DNA from: a virus
Strand: one strand, 5' to 3'
IMG/VR virus record: IMGVR_UViG_3300035703_000061
Coordinates: 1-64,000 of that record
DNA length: 64,000 bases
The notes beneath the pieces are model-generated. The model made no database searches, was not told where the DNA came from, and saw nothing but the letters and a program-made list of their open reading frames with translations. Shown here piece after piece: positions 7,762 through 14,269 of the stretch. Numbering within the stretch: position 1 is the first letter of the stretch; every line of letters begins with the position of its first letter. The position numbers were made by a program, and so were the translations under genes.

Positions 7762-8035
7762 TCACACCCTCTTATATCTAAACTCCCACCCACTGCTCAA
7801 GCGGTAATCAACGCGGCCATGAAGGATGCTTACGGGCGACCTTCAACTTATTTCTATTCTCGACTGGCTACCGCCTTTCGCGCTGCTGTCGATGAAGTGG
7901 CTCCAGAAAAAAACCATTGAAGACATCGACTACGTGCATCAAAACTACGTTGATGGGTATAGGGATGCTCTTTACGAGATCCTAATTATTGCTAATGAGC
8001 TTGAACTTGTAAGCATTTCCGACACGTTGCATTGA
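7762..8035 (+). pseudogene. Broken paralogue of the preceding gene
   Basis: Directly after the TAG at 7759 the same frame continues with 'LPPTAQAVINAAMKDAYG' and 'LATAFRAAVDEVAPE', matching the previous gene's 'LSPAAQSVLDAFF' and 'LAAALRAAADQVVP'. There is no start codon before the conserved core. At a run of seven A (7907-7913) the frame stops (TGA 7918), while the next frame continues 'TIEDIDYVHQNYVDGYRDAL' to a stop at 8035, matching the previous gene's C-terminus. Removing one A would restore the match. The change is +1, not the -1 expected of a slippery site, so decay or a homopolymer error is likely. Confidence 0.6.
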
Positions 8036-8155
8036 CGTGTTAAACATTCCGGAATTTCCGGACAGTTAAGCCAAGCCTCAGCTAGCGAGCCTTCGCCTAG
8101 CATTTGTTTAATTATCAGGATTTCTAATAAACGCTATTTATTGGGATTCTTGATA

Positions 8156-8178
8156 AAGCCCTATTACGGGGCTTTTTT
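8156..8178 (+). terminator. Terminator between convergent genes
   Basis: AAGCCC/GGGCTT stem followed by TTTT on the plus strand. It overlaps the 3' end of the small minus-strand gene. Confidence 0.7.
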
Positions 8179-8322
8179 CTTTGCCCACGTAGCGTCACCA
8201 GGCAATGGTTCAAGGCCTACATTCCACGTATCAAAATCATCTTCATTACGCGGATCGTACATTTCTCCACTTGCCATCCATCGCTTAAGCCTTTCTTTTT
8301 CCTGCTCTACAGAAAGCTTCAT
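8164..8322 (-). CDS. Hypothetical small protein, 52 aa
   Basis: A real-looking minus-strand gene with a clear Shine-Dalgarno AGGAG about eight bases before the ATG at 8322, rare in this part of the genome. Acidic N-terminal helix ('MKLSVEQEKERLKRWMASGE') and a tail rich in Trp and Asp. Function unknown. It is isolated between two terminators. Confidence 0.6.
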   Translation of the reverse strand: MKLSVEQEKERLKRWMASGEMYDPRNEDDFDTWNVGLEPLPGDATWAKKKAP

Positions 8323-8355
8323 AACAATCTCCTAGCCCTTTAAGCATAGGCAAAA

Positions 8356-8384
8356 GAAAGGGGGCCTAAAGCCCCCTTTCTCTT
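8356..8384. terminator. Strong hairpin terminator
   Basis: Ten-base perfect stem (GAAAGGGGGC / GCCCCCTTTC) with a CTAAA loop and pyrimidine tail. It sits upstream of the minus-strand gene and downstream of nothing on the plus strand, so it may end a short transcript or insulate the RNA candidate at 8.43 kb. Confidence 0.7.
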
Positions 8385-8426
8385 GTGACTTCCGATGAGA
8401 CCTTTGCTCTCAAAGCTTCTAGAGAG

Positions 8427-8495
8427 GGTGATGCGCCTCGCAGGAGACCATGCAAAACTCCTTGGCTAGATCGTTCGATCTTCGCCCGCATCACC
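8427..8495 (+). ncRNA. Three-way-junction structured RNA candidate
   Basis: A closing stem GGTGATGCG (8427-8435) pairs perfectly with CGCATCACC (8487-8495). Inside are two further helices: AGGAG/CTCCT (8442-8446 with 8458-8462) and AGATCG/CGATCT with a two-base loop as drawn (8468-8481). Flanks 8400-8426 and 8496-8520 also contain short stems. The 323-8675 gap has no open frame. It lies about 180 bases before the RlpA-like gene, so a leader or riboswitch role is possible, as is a free-standing small RNA. It does not match the glutamine riboswitch or tRNA consensus. Strand is not determined by the structure. Confidence 0.4.
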
Positions 8496-8675
8496 AGCCC
8501 CGTCCACCCTTACGGCTCGCCCGGAGACGAGAGCAGCAATTAAGCCGCTAGGACCAACCACTGCAAAATCATAACACCTTGTGGCTTGCTCGGCACTAAG
8601 CGCTCATTTCATGGCACAATGGGCATTGCCTTGTCGGAGACGGCATGGCCCTCGCTAGTTCTTTCGTACTAATTG

Positions 8676-9023
8676 ATGAAACGTCTTTTTCTTTCTCTTC
8701 TGCTGCTTTGCCCCTTACAAGCGCAAGCAGCTCTTGAATGTGGCTATGCCTCGCATTATGGCGTGGGGGATTTTTACCATGGCAGGCGCACTGCCAGCGG
8801 CTCCACGTTCGATGCTTATTCCCTTACTGCTGCTCATCCCTGGCTTCCATTTGGCACGCGACTGCGTGTGAAGAACCGTAACAATGGAAAGTCAGTGACA
8901 GTGACAGTCGTTGATCGCGGCCCATACTACGGAGGCCGAATCTTGGATTTGTCCTACGGCAGCTTCTCTCGTATTGCTTCCCCTTCTCAAGGCGAAGCTT
9001 CCATCTGCATCTCAAGACTATGA
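8676..9023 (+). CDS. RlpA-like cell-wall enzyme with signal peptide
   Basis: 115 residues from ATG 8676 (a TTG lies just before). Residues 1-18 form a Sec signal peptide ('MKRLFLSLLLLCPLQAQA', cleavage after AQA). The mature part is one double-psi beta-barrel of the RlpA family: 'GYASHYG', 'GRRTASGSTFDAYSLTAAH', 'LPFGTRLRV' and 'VDRGPYYGGRILDLS', including the conserved Asp of the VDRGP motif. Family members cleave naked glycan strands of peptidoglycan in the periplasm. Here it probably helps lysis or wall remodelling. An ATGA overlap with the next gene, a one-helix membrane protein, suggests a two-gene lysis unit. No canonical endolysin is seen elsewhere in the window. Confidence 0.8.
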   Translation: MKRLFLSLLLLCPLQAQAALECGYASHYGVGDFYHGRRTASGSTFDAYSLTAAHPWLPFGTRLRVKNRNNGKSVTVTVVDRGPYYGGRILDLSYGSFSRIASPSQGEASICISRL

Positions 9024-9208
9024 AAGACGCAACTTCATTCCTGCTGGTAAGCCTTGTCATTGGACTCGGCGCATTTGCCATTGTCGCCTCTCCTAACGTG
9101 ACGGCCAACAAGGAAGGACTTGACAAGTGTCTGCAGCTCCATCCCGAACGCTACTGTCGCATTGCCAATGGCTTCCCCGTGGCAACGCTTGACAGCCAGA
9201 CCAAATAG
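9020..9208 (+). CDS. Single-helix membrane protein, holin/spanin candidate
   Basis: 62 residues with a membrane helix at about 7-24 ('FLLVSLVIGLGAFAIVA') and a periplasmic tail with a cysteine pair ('KCLQLHPERYCRIANG') that could form a disulfide. Translationally coupled to the RlpA-like gene. A pinholin or accessory lysis protein is plausible from context; the sequence itself does not prove it. Confidence 0.55.
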   Translation: MKDATSFLLVSLVIGLGAFAIVASPNVTANKEGLDKCLQLHPERYCRIANGFPVATLDSQTK

Positions 9209-9300
9209 GCCTACAGTCCCCTCGGTCGATGGGAAAGGAGCTTCGCAAGAGGCTCCTCCTTTTCTTCCGCTTCCATACCACTCCTGGCGACAGGCTCCTC

Positions 9301-9579
9301 ATGGACAAAACCTCCCGCATCAAACAGTTTATTTTCAATGCTGGCCACAGCATTGTTTCTGTGGAATTTATCAAGGCTGATGGTTCCATTCGTCGCATTC
9401 AATTCAATCCTTGGGACACTAAGGAAATCAAAGGTACGGGCACAGCAGTAAAGAAGCCCAGCATTGTGCGCTGCCGCGACTTCTCCATTGCTCGCAAGGA
9501 AGGGCAAGGTGCTTGGCGTTCGTTTGATTGTGAGCGCGTGGTGAGCATCAAAGCCAACGGTCAAACCCTCGCATTCTGA
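9301..9579 (+). CDS. Small SH3-like beta protein, 92 aa
   Basis: Start set at ATG 9301; 24 upstream codons of the open frame look unlike coding sequence. 'SVEFIKADGSIRRIQFNPW' and 'GQGAWRSFDCERVVSIKANG' give a small beta barrel of the type seen in many large-phage hypothetical proteins. Function unknown. Confidence 0.6.
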   Translation: MDKTSRIKQFIFNAGHSIVSVEFIKADGSIRRIQFNPWDTKEIKGTGTAVKKPSIVRCRDFSIARKEGQGAWRSFDCERVVSIKANGQTLAF

Positions 9580-9582
9580 ACC

Positions 9583-9789
9583 ATGGCTCTCACAAAAACG
9601 CAACAAGCCATCACAAAAATGGTTTCTGACAATGCCCGCCATAAATGGAAAGATTACAGCGCTGATGATCGTTCTTCTGCTCGCTCTTTTATTCTTTCCC
9701 GTGTTAATAAACCCTCTTACAAAAGCAAGAAAGATTTGCTAATTACGCTTGCAAATGCTCTGCAAGATGACATCTGGAAACTACTTTAA
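9583..9789 (+). CDS. Hypothetical protein, 68 aa
   Basis: Basic helical protein three bases after the previous stop; its TAA shares one base with the next ATG (TAATG). No family recognised. Confidence 0.55.
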   Translation: MALTKTQQAITKMVSDNARHKWKDYSADDRSSARSFILSRVNKPSYKSKKDLLITLANALQDDIWKLL

Positions 9790-9977
9790 TGGCACTTAAA
9801 GATAACAGAAGAGCAATAATTGCTTTAGCTGCAAAATATGGTTTTGTTCTCCATCGCGAGACAAAACATTATATTTTCAAGTATCCTTCTGGCAAGATTC
9901 TTGTTACAAGCAAAAGCAGCTTAGACAAGCGCTTGCTTAGAAATGTTGAATGCAATATAAAGCGATTACTAGCTTAA
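9789..9977 (+). CDS. HicA-like small basic protein, 62 aa
   Basis: Helix, then 'YGFVLHRETKHYIFKYPSG', then 'KILVTSKSSLDKRLLRNVE'. This resembles the double-stranded RNA-binding-like fold of HicA toxins, including an 'H-x-IFK-x-P-x-G' stretch, although the catalytic His context (GSH) is not exact. The preceding 68-aa gene could be a partner, but it does not look like HicB. RNA binding is an inference. Confidence 0.45.
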   Translation: MALKDNRRAIIALAAKYGFVLHRETKHYIFKYPSGKILVTSKSSLDKRLLRNVECNIKRLLA

Positions 9978-9995
9978 TTCATTCTCTTCAAAACA

Positions 9996-10367
9996 ATGCT
10001 TTCTTTTCTTCTCGCAACTGCCTTGCCCGAACTGCCTCCTGTGCAACAACAATCTCTTTCTAAAGAAGAAATGCTCCTTGAGCGCATCATTAAAGAAGGG
10101 CAAACTGCCTCTGAACGTAAGTTTGGCGATTGCCACTATGCATGGGGCTTCTGGAAGCTTTCGTCTGATGGTGTGAGGACCACCACTCGCCAATGCAAAG
10201 ACGAAAGCGCTCAAACGCCTGTGCCTATTGCAGTGAGCTGCCCTCTGCTTAAAGTGAACGTGCTTCAAGACAAGCAATGGCAGGGCTGGCGGAGTCCCGT
10301 GGCAAAAGGCGCTAAGCCAGGCGAAGCCAATATGGTCGCCGCCCTCTGCGCCAACGTCACAAACTGA
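9996..10367 (+). CDS. Hypothetical protein, possibly exported, 123 aa
   Basis: A short hydrophobic start ('MLSFLLATALPELPPV') could be a weak signal sequence. The body contains four cysteines in a pattern that allows two disulfides ('GDCHYAWGFWK', 'RQCKD', 'VSCPLL', 'ALCAN'). Family unknown. Followed by a strong terminator. Confidence 0.5.
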   Translation: MLSFLLATALPELPPVQQQSLSKEEMLLERIIKEGQTASERKFGDCHYAWGFWKLSSDGVRTTTRQCKDESAQTPVPIAVSCPLLKVNVLQDKQWQGWRSPVAKGAKPGEANMVAALCANVTN

Positions 10368-10387
10368 GCTTTGTAACGAAAAGCTAC

Positions 10388-10412
10388 AGGCCCCGGAAAC
10401 GGGGCCTTTTTC
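10388..10412 (+). terminator. Rho-independent terminator
   Basis: AGGCCCC/GGGGCCT stem with a GGAAAC loop and a TTTTCTT tail. Confidence 0.85.
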
Positions 10413-10461
10413 TTGTATTGTTCTTCTCACAGGCGGCGACGCCTTCCTTCGCTTTCCTTCC

Positions 10462-10842
10462 ATGGCAACCATCAACCACTCCGTCGAGCAGCTCACCGGC
10501 CCTGGCTACTGGACTAAGTTCGAGGGCCTTGAGCGCGTCAGGCTCACGATCACTGTGCCCAACTGGCACGAGCCTTTCCCTTCTCAGCAGAGAGCAGGCG
10601 CCACCAACCCTCGTGAACTGGAGCTGCACGGCCTTCTCCACGTTTGCCAAAGCTGGTACATCAATGGTCCTGTGATGGATCAATGGACCATCAGCACTAT
10701 GTGGGGGCCAATCAAGGTGCCTGCTGGCACTCGTATTGTCTCTGAGCACCTGCCTGAGAAGTGGGCAGCATGGGAGCAGGAAGCCAGCGAAGGCAAAAAA
10801 CAGTGGTGGGCCTATTCCAATGGTCGCACTAGCTTCTGTTAA
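10462..10842 (+). CDS. Hypothetical protein, 126 aa
   Basis: Tryptophan-rich soluble protein (eight Trp) with no recognised domain. Lies alone between two terminators, so it probably has its own promoter in 10410-10460. Confidence 0.6.
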   Translation: MATINHSVEQLTGPGYWTKFEGLERVRLTITVPNWHEPFPSQQRAGATNPRELELHGLLHVCQSWYINGPVMDQWTISTMWGPIKVPAGTRIVSEHLPEKWAAWEQEASEGKKQWWAYSNGRTSFC

Positions 10843-10855
10843 GCATTGTTACAGC

Positions 10856-10875
10856 GGGGCCGATTACGGCCCCTT
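10856..10875 (+). terminator. Hairpin terminator
   Basis: GGGGCCG/CGGCCCC with an ATTA loop; a short U-run follows. Confidence 0.7.
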
Positions 10876-10908
10876 CCAAATTATTGTTCTCTTGTTCGCA
10901 ACCAAACC

Positions 10909-11148
10909 ATGCACCGCCCCTACGAAGGCCACCGCGAAGATCCTTATCTCGCCAAGCTTGAGGCTGATCGTCAGGCACAACACAGTGGCTATGGCATTCA
11001 GCAATATCTGTGTGCCGATGGTTCCCGTAAGTGGGAAGCGTACGGCTGGGAGCGCATTACAGAGCTTTCCATTCGCACTACTTCCTACGGCATCTTTGAC
11101 CACAAGTGGCAGGCTGAACAGTATTTCAACTCCATCATCAACGGTTGA
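10909..11148 (+). CDS. Hypothetical protein, 79 aa
   Basis: Start at ATG 10909; the upstream part of the open frame covers the terminator and is not coding. Aromatic-rich, 'SGYGIQQYLCADGSRKWEAY' followed by 'GIFDHKWQAEQYF'. Function unknown. Confidence 0.55.
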   Translation: MHRPYEGHREDPYLAKLEADRQAQHSGYGIQQYLCADGSRKWEAYGWERITELSIRTTSYGIFDHKWQAEQYFNSIING

Positions 11149-11150
11149 TC

Positions 11151-11375
11151 ATGCCTTTCCCATTGTCATTTGTCTCTGAAGATGAATATGGCGTGTCTTA
11201 TGCAGCACGCACATTTTCTTCCATTGAAGAACTGTACGATGAAATTAGAACCTTGGAAGAGCTGCTTGATGAAAGCTCCGCCAGCAGGGGCTATATCATC
11301 CAAGCAGCTCTAGACCAGCTCAAACAACTTGCCTTTTCCGTTGAAGACGAGCCCCTTTCCACTTACGACCAATGA
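11151..11375 (+). CDS. Hypothetical acidic protein, 74 aa
   Basis: ATG 11151, two bases after the previous stop; a TTG at 11145 is the alternative. Beta hairpin then two acidic helices ('SSIEELYDEIRTLEELLDES'). The next gene starts in an ATGA overlap. The 12100-12285 gene has a similar acidic helical character. Confidence 0.5.
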   Translation: MPFPLSFVSEDEYGVSYAARTFSSIEELYDEIRTLEELLDESSASRGYIIQAALDQLKQLAFSVEDEPLSTYDQ

Positions 11376-11674
11376 TCACTACCATCCGCACCTACCAAGA
11401 CAACGGCCCGTATTTCTCCTGCACAAGAGGCAGCTACCAAGCTGCCTCGCTCCAGCAGCTCATCTTCCACGTACGACAAGCGATGGAAGACCGTGAGGAT
11501 ACTATTGGCATCTTTGGCCCCGATGGGGCCTGCAGAGGCATCTGGCAGCGTGAGCTAGAGGGGCACGTGGACAGTGCTGGTGATGCCATCGTGGACCACG
11601 AAGGCTATGAGCTGCTTCGCCCTTCTACCAAGGAACAATGGATGTGGAAGCGTCTCCAGGAGCAACTGGCCTGA
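11372..11674 (+). CDS. Hypothetical protein, 100 aa
   Basis: Coupled to the previous gene by ATGA. Soluble, mixed alpha/beta; 'FHVRQAMEDREDTIGIFGPDG'. No family recognised. Confidence 0.55.
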   Translation: MITTIRTYQDNGPYFSCTRGSYQAASLQQLIFHVRQAMEDREDTIGIFGPDGACRGIWQRELEGHVDSAGDAIVDHEGYELLRPSTKEQWMWKRLQEQLA

Positions 11675-11691
11675 GTGTTAAGGATTATTAC

Positions 11692-11715
11692 AGGCCTTGG
11701 AAACAGGGCCTTTTG
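11692..11715 (+). terminator. Weak hairpin terminator
   Basis: AGGCC/GGCCT stem with an A-rich loop and TTTT. The layout resembles the 10388 terminator but the stem is shorter. Confidence 0.55.
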
Positions 11716-11768
11716 GGCTGTATTGTTAGCAAGTCAACGAGGCGCGAGCCCCTCCTGCATTCAAAACC

Positions 11769-12050
11769 ATGACCCGCCTAATCTTCGACATGGCTTCCTT
11801 CAGCTCCACTCAGGGACAATGGTGGAAAGACCTGCGTAATGACAACACTGAGCGCCGTGTGAGTCTCGTAGCCTCCCAGATGGGCTTCTTCCTTTGGACT
11901 GCTGATTTCCGCGAAGCACGCAGCGGCAAGCACATCACGCAGAAGTTCTTTTGCACAAAGCCTGATAGTGAAGAGCCCGTAGCGCTGTTTGAGCACGTGC
12001 AGGATCGTCAAACATGGCTTGAGAAGGAATGGGCTAAGCAGGCCGTTTGA
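11769..12050 (+). CDS. Hypothetical protein, 93 aa
   Basis: Soluble protein with alternating beta strands and a C-terminal helix ('DRQTWLEKEWAKQAV'). No recognised motif. Terminators lie on both sides. Confidence 0.55.
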   Translation: MTRLIFDMASFSSTQGQWWKDLRNDNTERRVSLVASQMGFFLWTADFREARSGKHITQKFFCTKPDSEEPVALFEHVQDRQTWLEKEWAKQAV

Positions 12051-12060
12051 TTTAGCAAAA

Positions 12061-12090
12061 GGGGCGCCCCGAAGCGCCCCGCTCTTTTCT
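12061..12090 (+). terminator. Hairpin terminator
   Basis: GGGGCG/CGCCCC stem with a CCCCGAAG loop, A-rich before and CTCTTTTCTT after. Confidence 0.75.
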
Positions 12091-12099
12091 TGTCTGACA

Positions 12100-12285
12100 A
12101 TGGAATCTCTTGCTGCTTTTGCTGAAGCCATTCTTCAGCTTCAAAAAACCATCGATTCTTTCAATAAAATGCGTTCTGACACAACTGAAGATGAATGGGA
12201 ATCGCTACTGAACACTCCCATTGTTTGTCAATTTATTGATGAGATGGTTGAGCTTGAGAATATTCTTGAAGAGCATTTCTCATGA
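12100..12285 (+). CDS. Hypothetical helical protein, 61 aa
   Basis: ATG 12100 follows the terminator; upstream codons of the frame cover the hairpin. Two amphipathic helices ('FAEAILQLQKTIDSFNKM' and 'DEMVELENILEEHF'). Coupled to the next gene by ATGA. Confidence 0.5.
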   Translation: MESLAAFAEAILQLQKTIDSFNKMRSDTTEDEWESLLNTPIVCQFIDEMVELENILEEHFS

Positions 12286-12440
12286 TTCTCATTGATTTCT
12301 TTGATGCTGACTGCTGCAAAGGCACCGAATTGACAGAGGGCTGGTATTGGTATGACGATGATGATGAAAATGGCGTGGGAGGGCCTTATGAAAGCGAAGA
12401 AGCTGCCGTTAAGGCAGCTTTTGATGGGCATGGCTGGTAA
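12282..12440 (+). CDS. Hypothetical acidic protein, 52 aa
   Basis: Overlaps the previous stop (ATGA). Asp-rich, with 'WYWYDDDDENGVGGPYESEE' and a helix 'AAVKAAFDGHGW'. This strand-loop-helix layout is common in tiny phage proteins that read like 'GPYxSxExAxxAA'; function unknown. Confidence 0.55.
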   Translation: MILIDFFDADCCKGTELTEGWYWYDDDDENGVGGPYESEEAAVKAAFDGHGW

Positions 12441-12527
12441 AGCTTAAAATAATTGTTAGCATGGCGAGACGATGCGGGATGCCAGTCCCGTAACGTCTCT
12501 AACCACTGCCAAAAGGACGGTTTGGCC

Positions 12528-13145
12528 ATGGCTAAAAGCAATCATAGCGGCGTACCAGAAGGGTTCAAGGAGATCCCAGGCTACGCAGGCAAGTATTTCA
12601 TCAATGAGCAGGGGCAGGTTTGGAGCGTTGCCAAGCGTGCCTTAATGAGTCAACAATGGGATGAAAAGCATCCTTATCCTTGGTTGCTCTTGCTATGCGA
12701 AGACGGCAAACGCAGGACAATTTGTGTTCATCGTCTCATGGGCAGAACTTGGCTGCCTCTCCCTTCGGGGAAAATTGGATCTAAACGCGGAGAGTACTGC
12801 GTTAATTACAAAGATGGCAATAAGCAAAACAATCATCTAGACAACCTTGAATGGGTGACGGCGGAAGAAAACATAAAACATGCTTGGCGGACAGGGCTTA
12901 ATAAGTCCATTGGAGAAAAATCTCCCTGCGCAAAAGTAAATGCGCTCCAAGTTAGGGCAATACGAGAATTGTTTGCGCAAGGAAGGTCTCTTGATTACTT
13001 GGCTAATTCTTTCGGTCTATCCGCGCAGGGAATTCATGATATTTGCAGGTATCGGCGTTGGAAGCGTCAGGACCATGATTTATTGCATCAAATAAAGAAG
13101 CGTTCATCTTCTATATTCGTTGACGCGATGATTGAATTACTGTAA
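12528..13145 (+). CDS. HNH homing endonuclease (NUMOD4-HNH)
   Basis: 205 residues from ATG 12528. N-terminal NUMOD4 DNA-contact motif ('GFKEIPGYAGKYFINEQGQV'), a central HNH_3 fold ('VHRLMGRTWLP', 'VNYKDGNKQNNHLDNLEWV') with the catalytic His and Asn residues, and a C-terminal helix-turn-helix ('LDYLANSFGLSAQGIHDI'). Free-standing homing endonucleases nick DNA near their own locus and spread by repair. No intron boundary is seen, so it is an intergenic insertion. The repeat block begins immediately after its stop, and copy 1 of the repeat forms a 7-bp hairpin there. The cognate target cannot be read from the sequence. Confidence 0.8.
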   Translation: MAKSNHSGVPEGFKEIPGYAGKYFINEQGQVWSVAKRALMSQQWDEKHPYPWLLLLCEDGKRRTICVHRLMGRTWLPLPSGKIGSKRGEYCVNYKDGNKQNNHLDNLEWVTAEENIKHAWRTGLNKSIGEKSPCAKVNALQVRAIRELFAQGRSLDYLANSFGLSAQGIHDICRYRRWKRQDHDLLHQIKKRSSSIFVDAMIELL

Positions 13146-13156
13146 AACATCTGAAA

Positions 13157-13285
13157 AATCGGCCAGCCTTGTATCAAGCAAGGCTAGCTTTGTATCACAA
13201 GAAAATTCTGAATCGGCTGGGTTTGTATAATAAAAATTTTGAATCGGCCAGCTTTGTATCTATTGAAATCGGCTGACTTTGTATC
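13157..13285. repeat. Iteron-like repeats, family 1
   Basis: Four copies of AATCGGCYRRCTTTGTATC at 13157, 13211, 13242 and 13267, with a partial copy (GGCTAGCTTTGTATC) at 13182 and a distant fifth copy at 13892. The spacings (54, 31, 25) are uneven. The first copy also forms a hairpin AGCCTTG/CAAGGCT with the partial copy. Direct repeats of this size in a non-coding block are typical of protein-binding iterons. Confidence 0.7.
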
Positions 13286-13357
13286 TATAGTGCTATACAA
13301 TTTAGCAACATTATCACGCTGCTGTTGTATTCCTCGCTGCGCATATCCGCATATGAT

Positions 13358-13379
13358 CATACAACGATATCGTTGTATG
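13358..13379. promoter_or_regulatory. 22-bp perfect palindrome
   Basis: Half-site CATACAACGAT followed directly by its reverse complement, with no mismatch or spacer. TATACAA/TTGTAT also occurs in the adjacent repeat families, so one dimeric protein may bind several of these sites. Confidence 0.65.
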
Positions 13380-13403
13380 GCGCATCCCGCATAGCCGCAT
13401 AGT

Positions 13404-13435
13404 AGTACAGGCGTACTATAGTACAGGCGTACTAT
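13404..13435. repeat. Tandem 16-bp exact duplication
   Basis: AGTACAGGCGTACTAT occurs twice with no gap. Each copy is itself an inverted repeat (AGTAC-AGGC-GTACT). Confidence 0.75.
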
Positions 13436-13472
13436 GTGCCAATCCTCAATTGTCACATAGTACGTTTGTACC

Positions 13473-13510
13473 AATAAGCTGAGCCTATATGACAGATAAG
13501 CTGAGCTTAT
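13473..13510. repeat. 16-bp direct repeat pair
   Basis: AATAAGCTGAGCCTAT and GATAAGCTGAGCTTAT, 22 bases apart start to start, with two mismatches: two helical turns between equivalent bases. Confidence 0.6.
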
Positions 13511-13587
13511 GTTTCGTTTTGTTACAAAAGCTTGCACACGAGATCGCGATATCACGATGCCGTTATGTCGTGATGATACGTTTGCCA

Positions 13588-13699
13588 ATATCACGCTAGC
13601 GTTGTTTGCATTATCACGCTTGCGTTGTTTGCATTATCACGCTTGCGTTGTTTGTGGTTCTGCGCTTGCGTTGTTTGCATTATCACGATGGCGCTATAC
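13588..13699. repeat. Tandem 22-24-bp repeats, family 2
   Basis: Five back-to-back units of the type ATTATCACGCTTGCGTTGTT plus TGC, starting at 13588, 13610, 13633, 13655 and 13679 (the last one degenerate), with an isolated earlier copy at 13310 and related ATATCACGATGCCG at 13550. The about 22-base period keeps sites on one face of the helix. The wider 13146-13991 stretch has no credible gene; its 3' part (13700-13991) is GC-rich with short direct repeats such as GCCTGATT twice. Confidence 0.75.
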
Positions 13700-13991
13700 G
13701 ATGGCCTGATTGCCTGATTGTTGCGGAATGTTGCGATGGTTGACCTATGGGCGGCCCTGGTGATATCTGCGCGCGCGCTTGCGTGCGCGGTTCCTTTATT
13801 GGCGGTTGGCATGTTTGGCGCTTATGGGAGCCCGTACCATGCCCGACCCTGCGGCGTCAATACAACGTCCCGCCATGGTGTGCGGAAATAAAATCGGCCA
13901 CGTTTGCGCACCGTTGCGCCGATCGTGGGATTTATGCTTCTCACATCGGATGGAAGCGATTCCGCCGATCATCTCCAAACCGCTTCAAGCC

Positions 13992-14225
13992 ATGAAGACA
14001 GAACTCGCAGAGTATTTGGCGAACACTGACAGTCGCACCTTTAATCGTCAAAAGGCGCGGCAAATACCAATGCTTACTGATGAAGAATTCTGCGCAGCAT
14101 TCTTGCTGTTTAGCGAGGGTATGCGAGTGAACCCTGAATTGTCGCGCAGTCCCGCAGTTATGGGCGCGCTGAATGCTTTTAGAAATGCAAAGCAAATCAG
14201 CGTTAAGTTGCCCGGCGAACAGTAA
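13992..14225 (+). CDS. Hypothetical protein, 77 aa
   Basis: First gene after the repeat block. Start at ATG 13992; the frame upstream runs through the repeats and is not coding. Helical, basic N-terminal half ('TFNRQKARQIPMLTDEEF'). It precedes the GP88-family gene by 44 bases and may be its partner. Function unknown. Confidence 0.55.
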   Translation: MKTELAEYLANTDSRTFNRQKARQIPMLTDEEFCAAFLLFSEGMRVNPELSRSPAVMGALNAFRNAKQISVKLPGEQ

Positions 14226-14269
14226 GCAATCCGTCAAGCATTCTGCAAACATTCTCACAAACAAACATC

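Noticed and set aside
7907-7913. Programmed frameshift at the A7 run
   Set aside because: The shift needed is +1 (or -2), not -1, and no stimulatory structure follows; decay or a sequence error is simpler.
8427-8495. tRNA or glutamine riboswitch
   Set aside because: The anticodon-like loop would have 11 bases and the riboswitch core sequence downstream of the GTTC element is absent.
13310-13700. CRISPR array
   Set aside because: The tandem units are directly adjacent with no unique spacers of constant length and the units vary in length; no cas genes are present.
13509-13709. Open frame with repeated 'ALFALSRLRC' residues
   Set aside because: It is the translation of tandem non-coding repeats; repeat length alternates between 22 and 24, which would not preserve a reading frame in evolution.
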